The translations under genes were made by a program, and so were the position numbers. A DNA stretch of 64,000 nucleotides from JACZST01 sp964195155 (GTDB taxonomy: Bacteria; Actinomycetota; Acidimicrobiia; Spongiisociales; UBA5794): NCBI GenBank assembly GCA_964195155.1, contig CAXMOP010000045.1, positions 1 to 64,000 on the forward strand, in the 5' to 3' direction. Shown piece after piece: positions 50,667 to 59,142 of the stretch; within the stretch, counting starts at the first letter, position 1, and every line of letters begins with the position of its first letter. The notes beneath the pieces were generated by a model. It did no database searches. It was not told the DNA's origin and saw only the letters and a list, made by a program, of their open reading frames with translations.

Positions 50667-51113
50667 CTACGCTGGGATCACATCCAGGGTGACGATGAAC
50701 TCGACTTCGGGGTGCGGGCGGAGCGCAACCTCGTGCAGCCCAATCTCCTTGATCGGCGCATCGAGGGAAACCAGCTTCCGATCCACGTCGATCCCGGTGA
50801 ACTTGGTGATCGCCGTGGCGATGTCGGCGTCGCTGATCGAACCGAACAGCTTGCCCTCATCCCCCGCATGGGCGGCGACAACCACGCGGGTCCCCGTCAG
50901 AGACTGCGCGAACGTCTCCGCCTCGTCCCTGGCCACACGCAGCGCTTCTTCGCGCGAGGCGCGCATCGCATCGGCCTGACGAAGCGCGCCGTCGGTGGCC
51001 TTCACCGCGAACTTACGCGGAACGAGGTAGTTACGCCCATAGCCGTCGGCGACCTCGACTACATCGCCCTTGTGCCCGAGGTCTTCGACGTCCGAGGTCA
51101 GGATGAGTTTCAT
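50667..51113 (-). CDS. rplI: 50S ribosomal protein L9
   Basis: 148 aa from ATG at 51111-51113. MKLILTSDVEDLGHKGDVVE and GYGRNYLVPRKFAVKA are the N-terminal L9 domain, linked by the long charged helix to the C-terminal domain (LFGSISDADIATAI, GIDVDRKLVSL). Start overlaps the rpsR stop by 4 bp. It binds 23S rRNA at the base of the L1 stalk. Confidence 0.96.
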   Translation of the reverse strand: MKLILTSDVEDLGHKGDVVEVADGYGRNYLVPRKFAVKATDGALRQADAMRASREEALRVARDEAETFAQSLTGTRVVVAAHAGDEGKLFGSISDADIATAITKFTGIDVDRKLVSLDAPIKEIGLHEVALRPHPEVEFIVTLDVIPA

Positions 51114-51400
51114 CGCCGCGATTTCGAAGTGGCCTGCTTCGTGGACACGTAGGGCAGCAGCGCCATCTCTCTGGCATTCTTGATGGCGATCGCCACCTCG
51201 CTCTGTCGCTTCGCGCTCAACCCGGTGACCCGCCGGCCCCGGATCTTTCCCCTGTCGGACATGAACTTGCGCAGCAACGCGATGTCTTTGTAATCGACGT
51301 AGTCGTCCTCGGCGAAACGGTGGACGGTGCGCTTCCTGCGCCTCGTGTCGTCCTTTTCTTTTCGCCGCGAGGGCTGTCTCCGTGATCGTGCCTTGGCCAT
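51110..51400 (-). CDS. rpsR: 30S ribosomal protein S18
   Basis: 96 aa, with a long basic N-terminal tail (MAKARSRRQPSRRKEKDD) and the S18 core VDYKDIALLRKFMSDRGKI, RRVTGLSAKRQSEVAIAIKN and ALLPYVS. No Cys-based zinc site, so it is a zinc-independent form. It lies in the conserved rpsF-ssb-rpsR-rplI order. Confidence 0.96.
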   Translation of the reverse strand: MAKARSRRQPSRRKEKDDTRRRKRTVHRFAEDDYVDYKDIALLRKFMSDRGKIRGRRVTGLSAKRQSEVAIAIKNAREMALLPYVSTKQATSKSRR

Positions 51401-51427
51401 CGATATCTCCTCGGTCGAGCGCTTTGC

Positions 51428-51886
51428 CTAGAACGGCGCCTCGTCGGGCCCGTAGTCGGTGCGAGCGACCGGGGCGGCCGCGGGAACCTGTTCCTTGTTG
51501 CTGTTGTCGCCGGCCCACGCGCCATCACGCGGGGTCTTGGTGACGGTGGTGGTCGCCCAACGGACGGAAGGACCGATCTCTTTGATGTCGACCTCGACGA
51601 TGGAGCGCTTGTCACCCTCCTGGGTTTCCCACTGCCGCTGCTGCAGCTCACCGACGACGATCACGCGAAGCCCCTTCGTGAGCGACTCGGCGACATTCTC
51701 GCCCATGTCGCGCCAACACGTGCCGCCGAAGAAGCTGGTCTCCTCTTGCCATTCACCATCGCGGTTCTGATATCGCTTGTTCACGGCGAAGCGGATTTTG
51801 GTCATCGCCACACCGGATGGCGTGAAGCGAAGCTCCGGGTCGTCGACGAGGTTGCCGATCAGGGTGACGCTGTTCACGTTGCTCAT
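51428..51886 (-). CDS. ssb: Single-stranded DNA-binding protein
   Basis: 152 aa from ATG at 51884-51886, where the family start MSNVNSVTLIGNLVDDPELR begins; an in-frame ATG 22 codons earlier is rejected. The OB fold continues with FAVNKRYQNRDGEWQEETSF and VVGELQQRQWETQEGDKRS. The short C-terminus ends DEAPF, keeping an acidic/hydrophobic tip for partner binding. Between rpsF and rpsR as expected. Confidence 0.94.
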   Translation of the reverse strand: MSNVNSVTLIGNLVDDPELRFTPSGVAMTKIRFAVNKRYQNRDGEWQEETSFFGGTCWRDMGENVAESLTKGLRVIVVGELQQRQWETQEGDKRSIVEVDIKEIGPSVRWATTTVTKTPRDGAWAGDNSNKEQVPAAAPVARTDYGPDEAPF

Positions 51887-51955
51887 ATCGCTCTGCTCTC
51901 TTCTCTCTCTTGTGCCCCGCTGCCCCCGCATCATGACGGGAGCCTGTGACACGCT

Positions 51956-52249
51956 TCAGCTCTCGCGGTCCACTCTGCGAAGAACCTTGTGTCGGACGAC
52001 GGCGTCGGAAAGGCCCAGGGCCCGGTCGAGAGCCTCGACCAGGTTGATGTCGCCGCTGAAGTCGACCACCGAGTAATACCCCTCGGACATGTGGTCGATT
52101 TCGTAGGCGAATCGCTTCTTTCCCAGGTATTCGGTCCCGGCGACGGAACCGCTGGTGTCAATGGTCGCGGAGACTTCCTCGACCTGTTTTTGAACGTCGG
52201 CTTCGGCCATGTCGGGCCGGTGAATGATCGTCAGCTCATATGAGCGCAT
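51956..52249 (-). CDS. rpsF: 30S ribosomal protein S6
   Basis: 97 aa from ATG at 52247-52249, with GAGGAG upstream; the fold begins MRSYELTIIHRPDMAEADV. KKRFAYEIDHMSEGYYSVVD and ALDRALGLSDAVVRHKVLR are typical S6 blocks. It forms a pair with S18 on the 30S platform. First gene of the operon; a degraded MITE-like repeat lies ~120 bp upstream. Confidence 0.95.
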   Translation of the reverse strand: MRSYELTIIHRPDMAEADVQKQVEEVSATIDTSGSVAGTEYLGKKRFAYEIDHMSEGYYSVVDFSGDINLVEALDRALGLSDAVVRHKVLRRVDRES

Positions 52250-52370
52250 GTCAGCTCCTCTGGACATCCCGTTGGGGAAGGCCCCGGCAAAAGGGCAGGA
52301 CTATCGGATGTGACGCGAAGAGTAGCGGAGGGCGTCGCGTAGCCGAGTAGCCGAATATCCGGTACTCAGC

Positions 52371-52485
52371 TGGGACGGTGTTGAGCAATCCTCCAACGTG
52401 CCGGCGCTCACTGGGGAAACCGAGTCACCGCAACACTCAAGCAAGCGGCGGCTCAGGGCACTCGGAATATTCAAGAGCTCAGCCA
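52371..52485. repeat. MITE-like repeat, copy 5 (subfamily A, decayed right end)
   Basis: Left arm GGGACGGTGTTGAGCAAT and interior ACCGAGTCACCGCAACACTC with AAGCAAGCGGCGGCTCAGGG match copies 1 and 4. The right arm has diverged to GGAATATTCAAGAGCTCAG. It lies between rpsF and the DUF192 gene. Confidence 0.8.
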
Positions 52486-52529
52486 CGCGCCAGCCCGAGG
52501 CGGGGGTTACCCAAACGAGCGCACCTCGG

Positions 52530-52964
52530 CTACTCACTCAAGGTCGTCAAGACCGAATCGGCACCCACAAACTGCAACTCATCCGCCGGGGCCTCGACCG
52601 CATAACGGTACGGCCCACCGGCGTGGTACGTCGGGCAGTCGCCGGTGGTGCATGGCTCCATGGTCAGCATGTCGACGAAGGTCCCATCGTCTGCGAAGAA
52701 GGCGATGTCGAGCGGGATCAAGGTGTCCTTCATCCAGAAGCCGCTCTCGGTGTCGGCCTCGAAGAGGAACAACATGCCATCGACTCCCCCGAGGTCGGTG
52801 AGCCCCATCAGTCCCCGGCTCCGGGCTTCCGGTGTATCGGCGACGGCGACGACCATCTGGCGATCATCGATTGACACCGACGTCGAGAGAAGCCCTGCCA
52901 GCGTCGGCACCGGCGATGCGGTACATGCCGCGACGAATAGTGCAACGAGCGCGAGCCTCTTCAT
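52530..52964 (-). CDS. DUF192 family probable lipoprotein
   Basis: 144 aa. The N-terminus MKRLALVALFVAACTASP has a short lipobox-like VAAC, so the protein is probably lipid-anchored. The DUF192 core is VAVADTPEARSRGLMGL, GMLFLFEADTESGFWMKDTL, PLDIAFFADDG and AVEAPADEL. Family members are small beta-barrel proteins of uncertain function. Two further cysteines (EPCTTGDCP) could form a disulfide outside the cell. Confidence 0.85.
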   Translation of the reverse strand: MKRLALVALFVAACTASPVPTLAGLLSTSVSIDDRQMVVAVADTPEARSRGLMGLTDLGGVDGMLFLFEADTESGFWMKDTLIPLDIAFFADDGTFVDMLTMEPCTTGDCPTYHAGGPYRYAVEAPADELQFVGADSVLTTLSE

Positions 52965-52991
52965 GACGCAGAAAGCTACCGCGCCGTGGCG

Positions 52992-53855
52992 TCACTGATC
53001 GGCGTGGGCCTCCAGGTCGGCGAGGCCGGCCAGGATCTCAGCCGACTCGGCAGGCATGTGATAGGTCTCGTCCTCCCCAGGGAACACGCCGGACTCGATG
53101 TCGGCGAAGAATCGCTCCATGGCCGCGACCGCATCGTCGGCAAGGTTGGCGTAGCGGCGGACGAACTTCGGTTGGAAGTCGCCGCTGCCGAGCCCAAGCA
53201 CGTCGTGGTAGACCAGCACCTGCCCGTCACAGTGGGCGCCTGCTCCGATGCCGATGGTCGGGATCGGAATCTCCCGGGTAACGATCTCTGCAACCTTCTC
53301 CGGCACCGCTTCGAGTACCAACGAGAACACCCCGGCGTTGGCCAGCGAGTGGGCGTCGCTGATCATCTCGTAGGCCGCCTGGGCCTCTTTGCCTTGCACC
53401 TTGTAGCCGCCCATGGCGTGCACGGACTGTGGGGTGAGCCCGAGGTGGCCCATCACCGGGATCTCGGCGTCGATCACCTTCTCGATCGCCTCCAGGCGCT
53501 TTCTGCCGCCCTCGAGTTTGACCGCCTCGGCGCCTCCCTCGCGCACGAAACGACCGGCGTTTCGCACGGTGTCCTCGGGCGATACGTGGTAGCTCATCCA
53601 GGGCATGTCGCCGACCACGAGCGCATCGGGCCCGGCGCGTGACACCGCTGCGGTGTGGTGGACCATCACGTCGACGTCGACCGCCAGGGTGTCCTGGTGG
53701 CCGAGAACGACGTTGGCGACCGAGTCTCCAACCAGGATGATGTCTGCTCCCGCCCGGTCGGCGATGATTGCCGACGGGTGGTCGTAGGCGGTGATCATCT
53801 TGAGCTTGAGGCCGCCCTTGCGCGAGCGAATCCCCGGGACGGTGACCTTTGCCAT
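52992..53855 (-). CDS. panB: 3-methyl-2-oxobutanoate hydroxymethyltransferase
   Basis: 287 aa. KLKMITAYDHPSAIIADRAG, ADIILVGDSVANVVLGHQDT, VVGDMPWMSYHVSPEDT, AVKLEGG and MGHLGLTPQSVHAMGGYKVQ are the classical PanB blocks, with metal-binding Asp in GDSV and DMPW. It makes ketopantoate for coenzyme A. panC and panD are not nearby. Upstream is a 275-bp gap holding a degenerate repeat. Confidence 0.95.
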   Translation of the reverse strand: MAKVTVPGIRSRKGGLKLKMITAYDHPSAIIADRAGADIILVGDSVANVVLGHQDTLAVDVDVMVHHTAAVSRAGPDALVVGDMPWMSYHVSPEDTVRNAGRFVREGGAEAVKLEGGRKRLEAIEKVIDAEIPVMGHLGLTPQSVHAMGGYKVQGKEAQAAYEMISDAHSLANAGVFSLVLEAVPEKVAEIVTREIPIPTIGIGAGAHCDGQVLVYHDVLGLGSGDFQPKFVRRYANLADDAVAAMERFFADIESGVFPGEDETYHMPAESAEILAGLADLEAHADQ

Positions 53856-54018
53856 TGCTGCTCCTCTCTCCCCACCGCTTCGGGTTGGGGGAACGCTTGT
53901 GCAGTCTTCTTCCTCGTGGAACCGGAAATCGGCATCGGCCGCCGCATGCGGTCGCCCGTGCCTGTGGGTCCTACGAGGGGAACGCTAGCAAACCGCCGGA
54001 GATTCCGGGACGGCTCAC

Positions 54019-54121
54019 GAGGGCTCTGAGCGATCCACTCGCGGTGGGTCGCCGCTCGATCCATGGCCACAGTGCCATGGCGGCGGGCCGCAGCATTTGT
54101 CATTGTTCAGAACTGTCCTAG
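54019..54121. repeat. MITE-like repeat, copy 6 (degenerate)
   Basis: Right end CATTGTTCAGAACTGTCCTAG resembles the right arms of the family, and left end GAGGGCTCTGAGCGATCC resembles the left arm. The middle has diverged and holds its own palindrome GGCCACAGTGCCATGGC. It ends 10 bp before the flavin-binding protein gene. Confidence 0.55.
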
Positions 54122-54130
54122 CGTTGCAGC

Positions 54131-54613
54131 ATGGCACGCAAAGACATCTCCATGACCGACGAGGAGCTACTGGTCTTCCTCGGAGACGGGCAGAAGACCC
54201 TCCAGGTCTCATCGAACGACCACGACGGCTTTCCCCATATCGTCCCGATGTGGTTCTTGGTCGAGGAGCCAAAGGTGGTGTTCCGGTCGTTCTCCAAGTC
54301 GCAAAAGATCGTCAACCTGCGGCGGGATCCGAAGATCGCGGTGCTCGTCGAGGAGGGCAAGTCCTACGAAGAGCTCCAGGGGGCAATGATCAAGGGCGAA
54401 GCGACATTGATCGACGACGCCGACTACTGCCTCGACCTCTATGTCGGCCTAGCGGACCGGTACTCGTTCTTCTCGGGCGTCGAACCCGGGGCAACCCCCG
54501 AGCAAGAGGTGCGTGAGTACTTTGCCGGCTTCGCACCGAAACAGACTGCAGTGATCGTGGAGCCAATGGAGATCGTCTCCTGGGACTACCGGAAGCTGAG
54601 CGGTGGGTACTGA
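54131..54613 (+). CDS. Pyridoxamine 5'-phosphate oxidase-like split-barrel flavin/F420-binding protein
   Basis: 160 aa. SMTDEELLVFLGDGQKTLQV, HDGFPHIVPMWFLVEEPKVV, FSKSQKIVNLRRDPKIAVLV and MIKGEATLIDDADYC follow the strand order of the PNPOx-like split barrel. These bind FMN, F420 or haem. The KIVNLRRDPK segment is common in the F420-type group of actinobacteria. Substrate unknown. It starts 10 bp after a degenerate repeat, which may contain its promoter. Confidence 0.85.
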   Translation: MARKDISMTDEELLVFLGDGQKTLQVSSNDHDGFPHIVPMWFLVEEPKVVFRSFSKSQKIVNLRRDPKIAVLVEEGKSYEELQGAMIKGEATLIDDADYCLDLYVGLADRYSFFSGVEPGATPEQEVREYFAGFAPKQTAVIVEPMEIVSWDYRKLSGGY

Positions 54614-54667
54614 GCTTCAGAAGCACCGCATCGCTCAGATTCAGCCGATCAACGACGCCCGACTCCG

Positions 54668-56029
54668 ATGATCGAACCCGGCATCGATGGCGACGCCTTT
54701 CTCGAGCATCTGGCCGAAGCGGTGCGGATCCGAACCGTCTCGTACGAGGAAGCGCAGCGAAACCATCCCGGTCCGTTCTACGATCTCCATTCGTTCTTGC
54801 GGCACACCTATCCGCTCACAACGCAGAAGCACTGCACGGTCGAGGCGGTCAACGATCTCTCGCTGCTGATCACCTGGGAAGGGACCGATCCGGACCTCGA
54901 CCCGATCGTGCTGATGGCCCACATGGACACCGTCCCGGTTGAGGAGGGGACGGAAAAGGCCTGGGACGTCGACCCGTTCTCGGGAGACATTGTTGAGGGC
55001 GAGCTGTGGGGCCGTGGCACCCTGGACGACAAGGGCCCGCTGATTGCGGTGATGGAGGCGGTGGAGCACCTGCTCGGCATCGGGTTCGAGCCGAACCGTA
55101 CGGTGATGATCGCTTTCGGCCACGACGAGGAGATCGGCGGCATCGAAGGAGCGGCCCACACGGCGGCGCTGCTGCGCGACCGCGGCGTTCGCCCCTGGTT
55201 CGTCCTCGACGAGGGGGGCTGGGTCGTCGACCATGCGCCACCGCTCACGAGCGAGCCGGTCGCTCTGGTCGGCACTGCCGAGAAGGGCTACCTCGACCTC
55301 GAGCTCACCGCCGTGGGTGAGAGCGGCCACTCCTCATCGCCACCGCGGTCGACGGCCATCGGCAAACTCTCCGCTGCCGTCCGACGGCTCGAGGAGAACC
55401 CGTTGCCGGCCCGCGTCGAGGTGATGGAACCGCAATTCAAGGCGCTCGGCGATCGCATCGACCGCCGGCTCCGCCCGTTCCTGACCAACCTGCGCGTCTT
55501 CGGGCCCCTCGTGTCGAGGGTGCTGGGCAGGCAACCACAGCTGGATCCATCCATCCGGACGACGACAGCGGTGACCATGATCGAAGGGGGCGTAAAGCCG
55601 AACGTCCTCCCGCAGAGAGCCTGGGCCGTCGCCAACTTCCGGATCCTGCCCGGCGACACGATCGCGTCGGTCACCGCGCATGTCGAGCGGATCGTCGGAC
55701 CCGACATCGCCGTCGAACCCCATGGCAGAAATCGCCAGGAGCCCAGTGGGTTCTCGTCGACCGAATCCGAGGCGTGGCTGGTCTTGGAGCGCAGCATCCT
55801 CGAAACCTTCCCCGAAGCGGCCGTGGCGCCGTGGATCGTGTATGGCGCCACCGACTCGCGATACTTCAGGGACTTCGCCGGGGATGTCTATGGCTTCAAC
55901 GGCTTCACCGGAGACGGCGAGCTGCTGGGGCGGTTTCACGGGACCGGCGAGCGTATTCGCACTTCGGATGCCGAGCAGGCAGTGTCGTTCTTCTGCCGTC
56001 TGATCCGCAACGCTCAGCAGACCCATTGA
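54668..56029 (+). CDS. M20 family metallopeptidase (carboxypeptidase/dipeptidase-like)
   Basis: 453 aa. Zinc ligands and catalytic acid are visible in VLMAHMDTVPVEEG, ELWGRGTLDDKGPLIAVMEA and FGHDEEIGGIEGAA, with a final His in NGFTGDGELLGRFHGTGER. A dimerisation domain (~215-340) interrupts the catalytic one. The layout matches CPS1-like/ carboxypeptidase S-type M20A enzymes that hydrolyse peptides or N-acyl amino acids. No signal peptide. Start ATG at 54668. Confidence 0.88.
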   Translation: MIEPGIDGDAFLEHLAEAVRIRTVSYEEAQRNHPGPFYDLHSFLRHTYPLTTQKHCTVEAVNDLSLLITWEGTDPDLDPIVLMAHMDTVPVEEGTEKAWDVDPFSGDIVEGELWGRGTLDDKGPLIAVMEAVEHLLGIGFEPNRTVMIAFGHDEEIGGIEGAAHTAALLRDRGVRPWFVLDEGGWVVDHAPPLTSEPVALVGTAEKGYLDLELTAVGESGHSSSPPRSTAIGKLSAAVRRLEENPLPARVEVMEPQFKALGDRIDRRLRPFLTNLRVFGPLVSRVLGRQPQLDPSIRTTTAVTMIEGGVKPNVLPQRAWAVANFRILPGDTIASVTAHVERIVGPDIAVEPHGRNRQEPSGFSSTESEAWLVLERSILETFPEAAVAPWIVYGATDSRYFRDFAGDVYGFNGFTGDGELLGRFHGTGERIRTSDAEQAVSFFCRLIRNAQQTH

Positions 56030-56036
56030 CGGTTGG

Positions 56037-56068
56037 TATATCGAACCGATATAGCTATATCGATTCGG
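56037..56068. promoter_or_regulatory. Orphan palindromic operator cluster (PadR-like)
   Basis: TATATCG-AAC-CGATATA (56037-56053) is a perfect inverted repeat. The shifted 16-mer CGATATAGCTATATCG (56047-56062) is another, so three TATATCG heptamers alternate in orientation. Sites of this type are seen at PadR-regulated promoters, but no PadR gene is adjacent. The remaining ~90 bp to 56161 include GGCGTCGACGCC and a GGTGTCACCC/GGGTGACCC hairpin and no gene. Confidence 0.45.
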
Positions 56069-56161
56069 TCAGATGGCTTTCGACGCCGACTGGCGTCGAC
56101 GCCATCTTCCAAGGTGTCACCCTCCGGGTGACCCGATCTGGCTGGTTCGCAGACCCCTGGC

Positions 56162-56944
56162 CTAGAGGCGCTCTCGCAACCAGGCGATGTCCGCGGCCTG
56201 CTGAGCGGCGTCGCCGCGGGTCTCGACGACGGCCGGAGCGTTGGCGGCCTGAACTACTCCGACCAGAAGCTCCTCAGGGATCTCTCCGTCTCCGAGGTTC
56301 TCGTGGCGGTCTCGACTTGAGCCGGCCGGGTCTTTGGAGTCGTTGGCGTGCACGAGGGCGACCCCGCCGGTGAGGGCCGTGATCAGGTCGACTGCCCCCT
56401 CCATTTCGGCGCCCGCAGCCCAGGCGTGGCAGGTGTCGAGGCACACTCCGACGTTGTAGTCGCCGATTTCCTCCCAAAGCGGGCCATAGTTGGCAAGATC
56501 CTGCATCACCGTGTTGCCGCTGCCCGCCGTGTTCTCGACCAGGATCGGGACGGTCTGTTCGAAGGAGTCCAGCGCCTTGCGCCAGCGTTCGAACCCGATT
56601 GCCACGTCCTCGTCATCCTCCACGCTGCCCCCGTGGACGATCACCCCCTTGGCGCCGATCTCGGCGGCCGCGTCGACGATATGGGCCAGGGTCTTCCGGG
56701 ACGGAATTCGGACCCGGTTGTTCCCCGACGCCAGGTTCATCGGATACGGCGAGTGGACATAGATCGGCAGATCGGAGGCACGCAACGCCTCGGCATCGTC
56801 CCGTGGCTCGGGCTTCTTCCACGATTGAGGGTCGCCGAGAAAAACCTGCACGGCATCGGCGTTGCGCTCGGCCGCTGCCCGGAGCGGGTCGAGCGAGCCG
56901 ACGTGGGCCCCGATGATGCCCGCACCGCGGGCCCGCTCAGCCAT
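56162..56944 (-). CDS. nfo: Endonuclease IV-like AP endonuclease (TIM barrel)
   Basis: 260 aa from ATG at 56942-56944. GIIGAHVGSLDPLRAAAERN, VFLGDPQSWKKP, IVHGGSVEDDED and ILVENTAGSGNT provide zinc ligands, then GVCLDTCHAWAAGAEM, ALVHANDSKDP and DRHENLGDGEIP complete the trinuclear zinc site. It nicks DNA at abasic sites. The start overlaps the 3' end of the upstream PH-like gene by 8 bp, so pyrE, the PH-like gene and nfo form one operon. Confidence 0.88.
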   Translation of the reverse strand: MAERARGAGIIGAHVGSLDPLRAAAERNADAVQVFLGDPQSWKKPEPRDDAEALRASDLPIYVHSPYPMNLASGNNRVRIPSRKTLAHIVDAAAEIGAKGVIVHGGSVEDDEDVAIGFERWRKALDSFEQTVPILVENTAGSGNTVMQDLANYGPLWEEIGDYNVGVCLDTCHAWAAGAEMEGAVDLITALTGGVALVHANDSKDPAGSSRDRHENLGDGEIPEELLVGVVQAANAPAVVETRGDAAQQAADIAWLRERL

Positions 56945-57521
56945 CGCCGTCACCCAGCAGCCGCCGGTCCCGACGAGAGGCCTCCAACGCGACGCGGGCG
57001 TGCATGACGGCGTCTTCGGGACGACGCTCCCAGCTGCCGGCATTCACTTTCAGTCTCGTCCCGTCCCACTCGGCGTCCCATGGCTCATCGGGCAGCAGCT
57101 CGGGCCGAGCGACGTCAAACACCACAACGGCGTGCGGCGACCCCTCGTCGGGGTCCGGATCCGTTGCGGTGTAGACGTCGTCGATGGCATCCCACGGGAC
57201 GAATGTCGGTTTCTCCCCCGGTTTGCCGAGCTGGATCTCGACCCCGTCGTCGCGGACGACCAGCACCGGGTCGCGCCGCAGCAGCGAGAACATGGCGTAT
57301 CCGAACAGGGCGGTTCCCCCAAAGAGCATCGGAATCCCCCACAGGTAGTCGGCGCGCTGTTGGTTCGAGCCCGTTGTGGTGAGCGCCTCGTTGTGGGTCT
57401 CGGGCGGAGTAGAAACGCGGTGCAACCACATCACGTCGATCGCGGTGAGCAGCAACACCAACCCGACCATTCCGATGAGGAATAGCCGGATCGGCGATCG
57501 GTGAACGGTGAGCAGTTTCAC
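56937..57521 (-). CDS. Two-helix membrane protein with PH-like C-terminal domain
   Basis: 194 aa. Helices near residues 12-32 and 60-80, then a soluble ~110-residue part with PVLVVRDDGVEIQLGKPGEK, FVPWDAIDDVYTATD and KVNAGSWERRPEDAV, a beta-strand pattern like bacterial PH-type (bPH) domains. Function unknown. ATG overlaps the pyrE stop by 4 bp. Confidence 0.75.
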   Translation of the reverse strand: MKLLTVHRSPIRLFLIGMVGLVLLLTAIDVMWLHRVSTPPETHNEALTTTGSNQQRADYLWGIPMLFGGTALFGYAMFSLLRRDPVLVVRDDGVEIQLGKPGEKPTFVPWDAIDDVYTATDPDPDEGSPHAVVVFDVARPELLPDEPWDAEWDGTRLKVNAGSWERRPEDAVMHARVALEASRRDRRLLGDGDG

Positions 57522-58078
57522 GGTGCGATCCCGAGGTCTGCCGGCGTGAATAGCGAAACGTACGCCATACCGAGCCCGGCCAACCGCGCTGCGGCAGCCC
57601 CATCGCTTCGGTCAACCAGGGCGACCGCCTGGACGACCTCGATGCCAAGATCGGTGAGCACCGCCACGGCGTCGGCGAGGGTCTCACCGGTGGTCGTCGT
57701 GTCCTCCACGACGGCAACCACATCGTTGGTCGTCACCGGCCCAACCAACCTTCCGCCGGTGCCGTGATCCTTCGGCTCCTTGCGGATCGAGAAGGCCTGG
57801 AGCGGCCGTCGTGCCCGCGCCGCCGACATTGCCGTGGCGACAGCGATCGGATCGGCTCCCATGGTCATCCCACCCACGGCGGTGACCTCTGGTTCAACAA
57901 CGGCAAGGATCGCCTCGCCGACGAGGATCGCCCCCCACCCGTCGAAAGTGGTCTGGCGGGCGTCGATGTACCAATCGGCGACGACTCCGGAGGCCAACGT
58001 GAACGGACCGTCGGTCCGAAGCGCGTGGGTGCGAAGATGCTCGATCAGGTGCCCTTTTGGGTCGATTTCCGCTGCCAA
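57518..58078 (-). CDS. pyrE: Orotate phosphoribosyltransferase
   Basis: 186 aa from TTG at 58076-58078, with GAGG upstream. The PRPP-binding motif is VVAVVEDTTTTGETLADAV, the catalytic lysine-rich loop includes FSIRKEPKDHGTGG, and GGMTMGADPIAVA matches the family. It makes OMP in pyrimidine synthesis. Other pyr genes are elsewhere. Confidence 0.92.
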   Translation of the reverse strand: MAAEIDPKGHLIEHLRTHALRTDGPFTLASGVVADWYIDARQTTFDGWGAILVGEAILAVVEPEVTAVGGMTMGADPIAVATAMSAARARRPLQAFSIRKEPKDHGTGGRLVGPVTTNDVVAVVEDTTTTGETLADAVAVLTDLGIEVVQAVALVDRSDGAAAARLAGLGMAYVSLFTPADLGIAP

Positions 58079-58130
58079 GAAAAACCTCGAAAGTTGCTCA
58101 AGGAGATGGGGGGTGGGGTCGATACGTTAC

Positions 58131-58195
58131 CTAGACAGGATGCCTTCCTACCTCCCGTCTAGCCCGAGCCGAGGCCGCCGCAAGGCGGCCTTCGG
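58131..58195. promoter_or_regulatory. Inverted repeats in the divergent pyrE / phosphatase gap
   Basis: CTAGACAGG (58131-58139) and CCCGTCTAG (58154-58162) form one imperfect inverted repeat. AGGCCGCC-GCAA-GGCGGCCT (58172-58191) forms a perfect 8-bp stem with a GNRA loop. Either could be a protein site or leader hairpin of pyrE. No poly-U run is present. Confidence 0.4.
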
Positions 58196-58252
58196 TTCGT
58201 CCGGAGGAAGTCCGGAGTCGACTCCACAGTCGAGCGCCCTATCTTCACGCCC

Positions 58253-58939
58253 ATGGAACTCCTTTTCGTTCGCCACGGCCAGCCGGCCTGGTCAAACGTC
58301 GAAGGGTTCTCCCAAAGAGATCCCGAGCTCACCGATCTCGGGCATCGACAGGCCGATATGGCTGCGGCCCGGATCGCCAACAGGGAGCGGCCCCTCACCG
58401 AGCTCGTCGTGTCCCCGGCACTGCGCTCCCAGGAGACGGCGAAGCCGATCGCAGCCAAGACCGGTCTCCCCATCGAAACCGTCGACGATCTCGTCGAGAT
58501 TCAGATGCCAGATTGGTCCGGGGAGCTCGAAGAGTCGGTGCAGCGGATCTTCATCGATGCCAAGCACCGTCCTCCAGAGGAATGGTGGGAGGGAATGGCG
58601 GGCGGCGAGTCGTTCCGCGACTTTCACGACCGGGTCACCCGGTCGATCACCCAGGTGCTTGGCGCACGCGGGGTGCACCCGGACCCGGACCGGGAGCACC
58701 TGTGGACCGCAGAGAACCCGGAACAACGCATCGCCATCGTTGCGCACGGAGGGACCAACGCCGTCGTCATCGGACACCTGCTCGGAGTCGACCCGACGCC
58801 GTGGGAGTGGGAGCGGTTCATCCTCTACCACGCCTCGTTCGCCCGGATGCGGACGATTCCGCTCGCCGGGGAATACGTCTGGTCGTTGCGCACCTTCAAC
58901 GACCGCGAACACCTGCCCGAGGACGCAAGGACGCGATAA
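58253..58939 (+). CDS. Histidine phosphatase (phosphoglycerate mutase) superfamily protein
   Basis: 228 aa. The catalytic RHG motif is in LLFVRHGQPAWSNVEGF, the second Arg in SPALRSQETAKPIA and the second His in IAIVAHGGTNAVVIGHLLG. The family covers phosphoglycerate mutases, alpha-ribazole phosphatases and others. Nothing in the neighbourhood fixes the substrate. The 203-bp gap that follows holds nothing I recognise. Confidence 0.9.
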   Translation: MELLFVRHGQPAWSNVEGFSQRDPELTDLGHRQADMAAARIANRERPLTELVVSPALRSQETAKPIAAKTGLPIETVDDLVEIQMPDWSGELEESVQRIFIDAKHRPPEEWWEGMAGGESFRDFHDRVTRSITQVLGARGVHPDPDREHLWTAENPEQRIAIVAHGGTNAVVIGHLLGVDPTPWEWERFILYHASFARMRTIPLAGEYVWSLRTFNDREHLPEDARTR

Positions 58940-59142
58940 GCCCCTCTCGAGCCGTCCTCGATGCAGAGTGGGAAAATCCCTCCCGACCGCCGTGCGCAAC
59001 TGCGGATGCCGGACGATCCGCTCAGATCAACACAAGCAAGAGACCACCAGCCCGCATCCGCTGCGCTCCCGGAACCGGCACGGAGATGATGTGCACCTCA
59101 CCTTGGAATGTTTCCCCCCGAGGAGGGAGCGGCGAAAGATTC

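Noticed and set aside
58940..59142. 203-bp gap searched for a small gene or RNA
   Set aside because: No conserved-looking frame, tRNA, or strong hairpin was seen.
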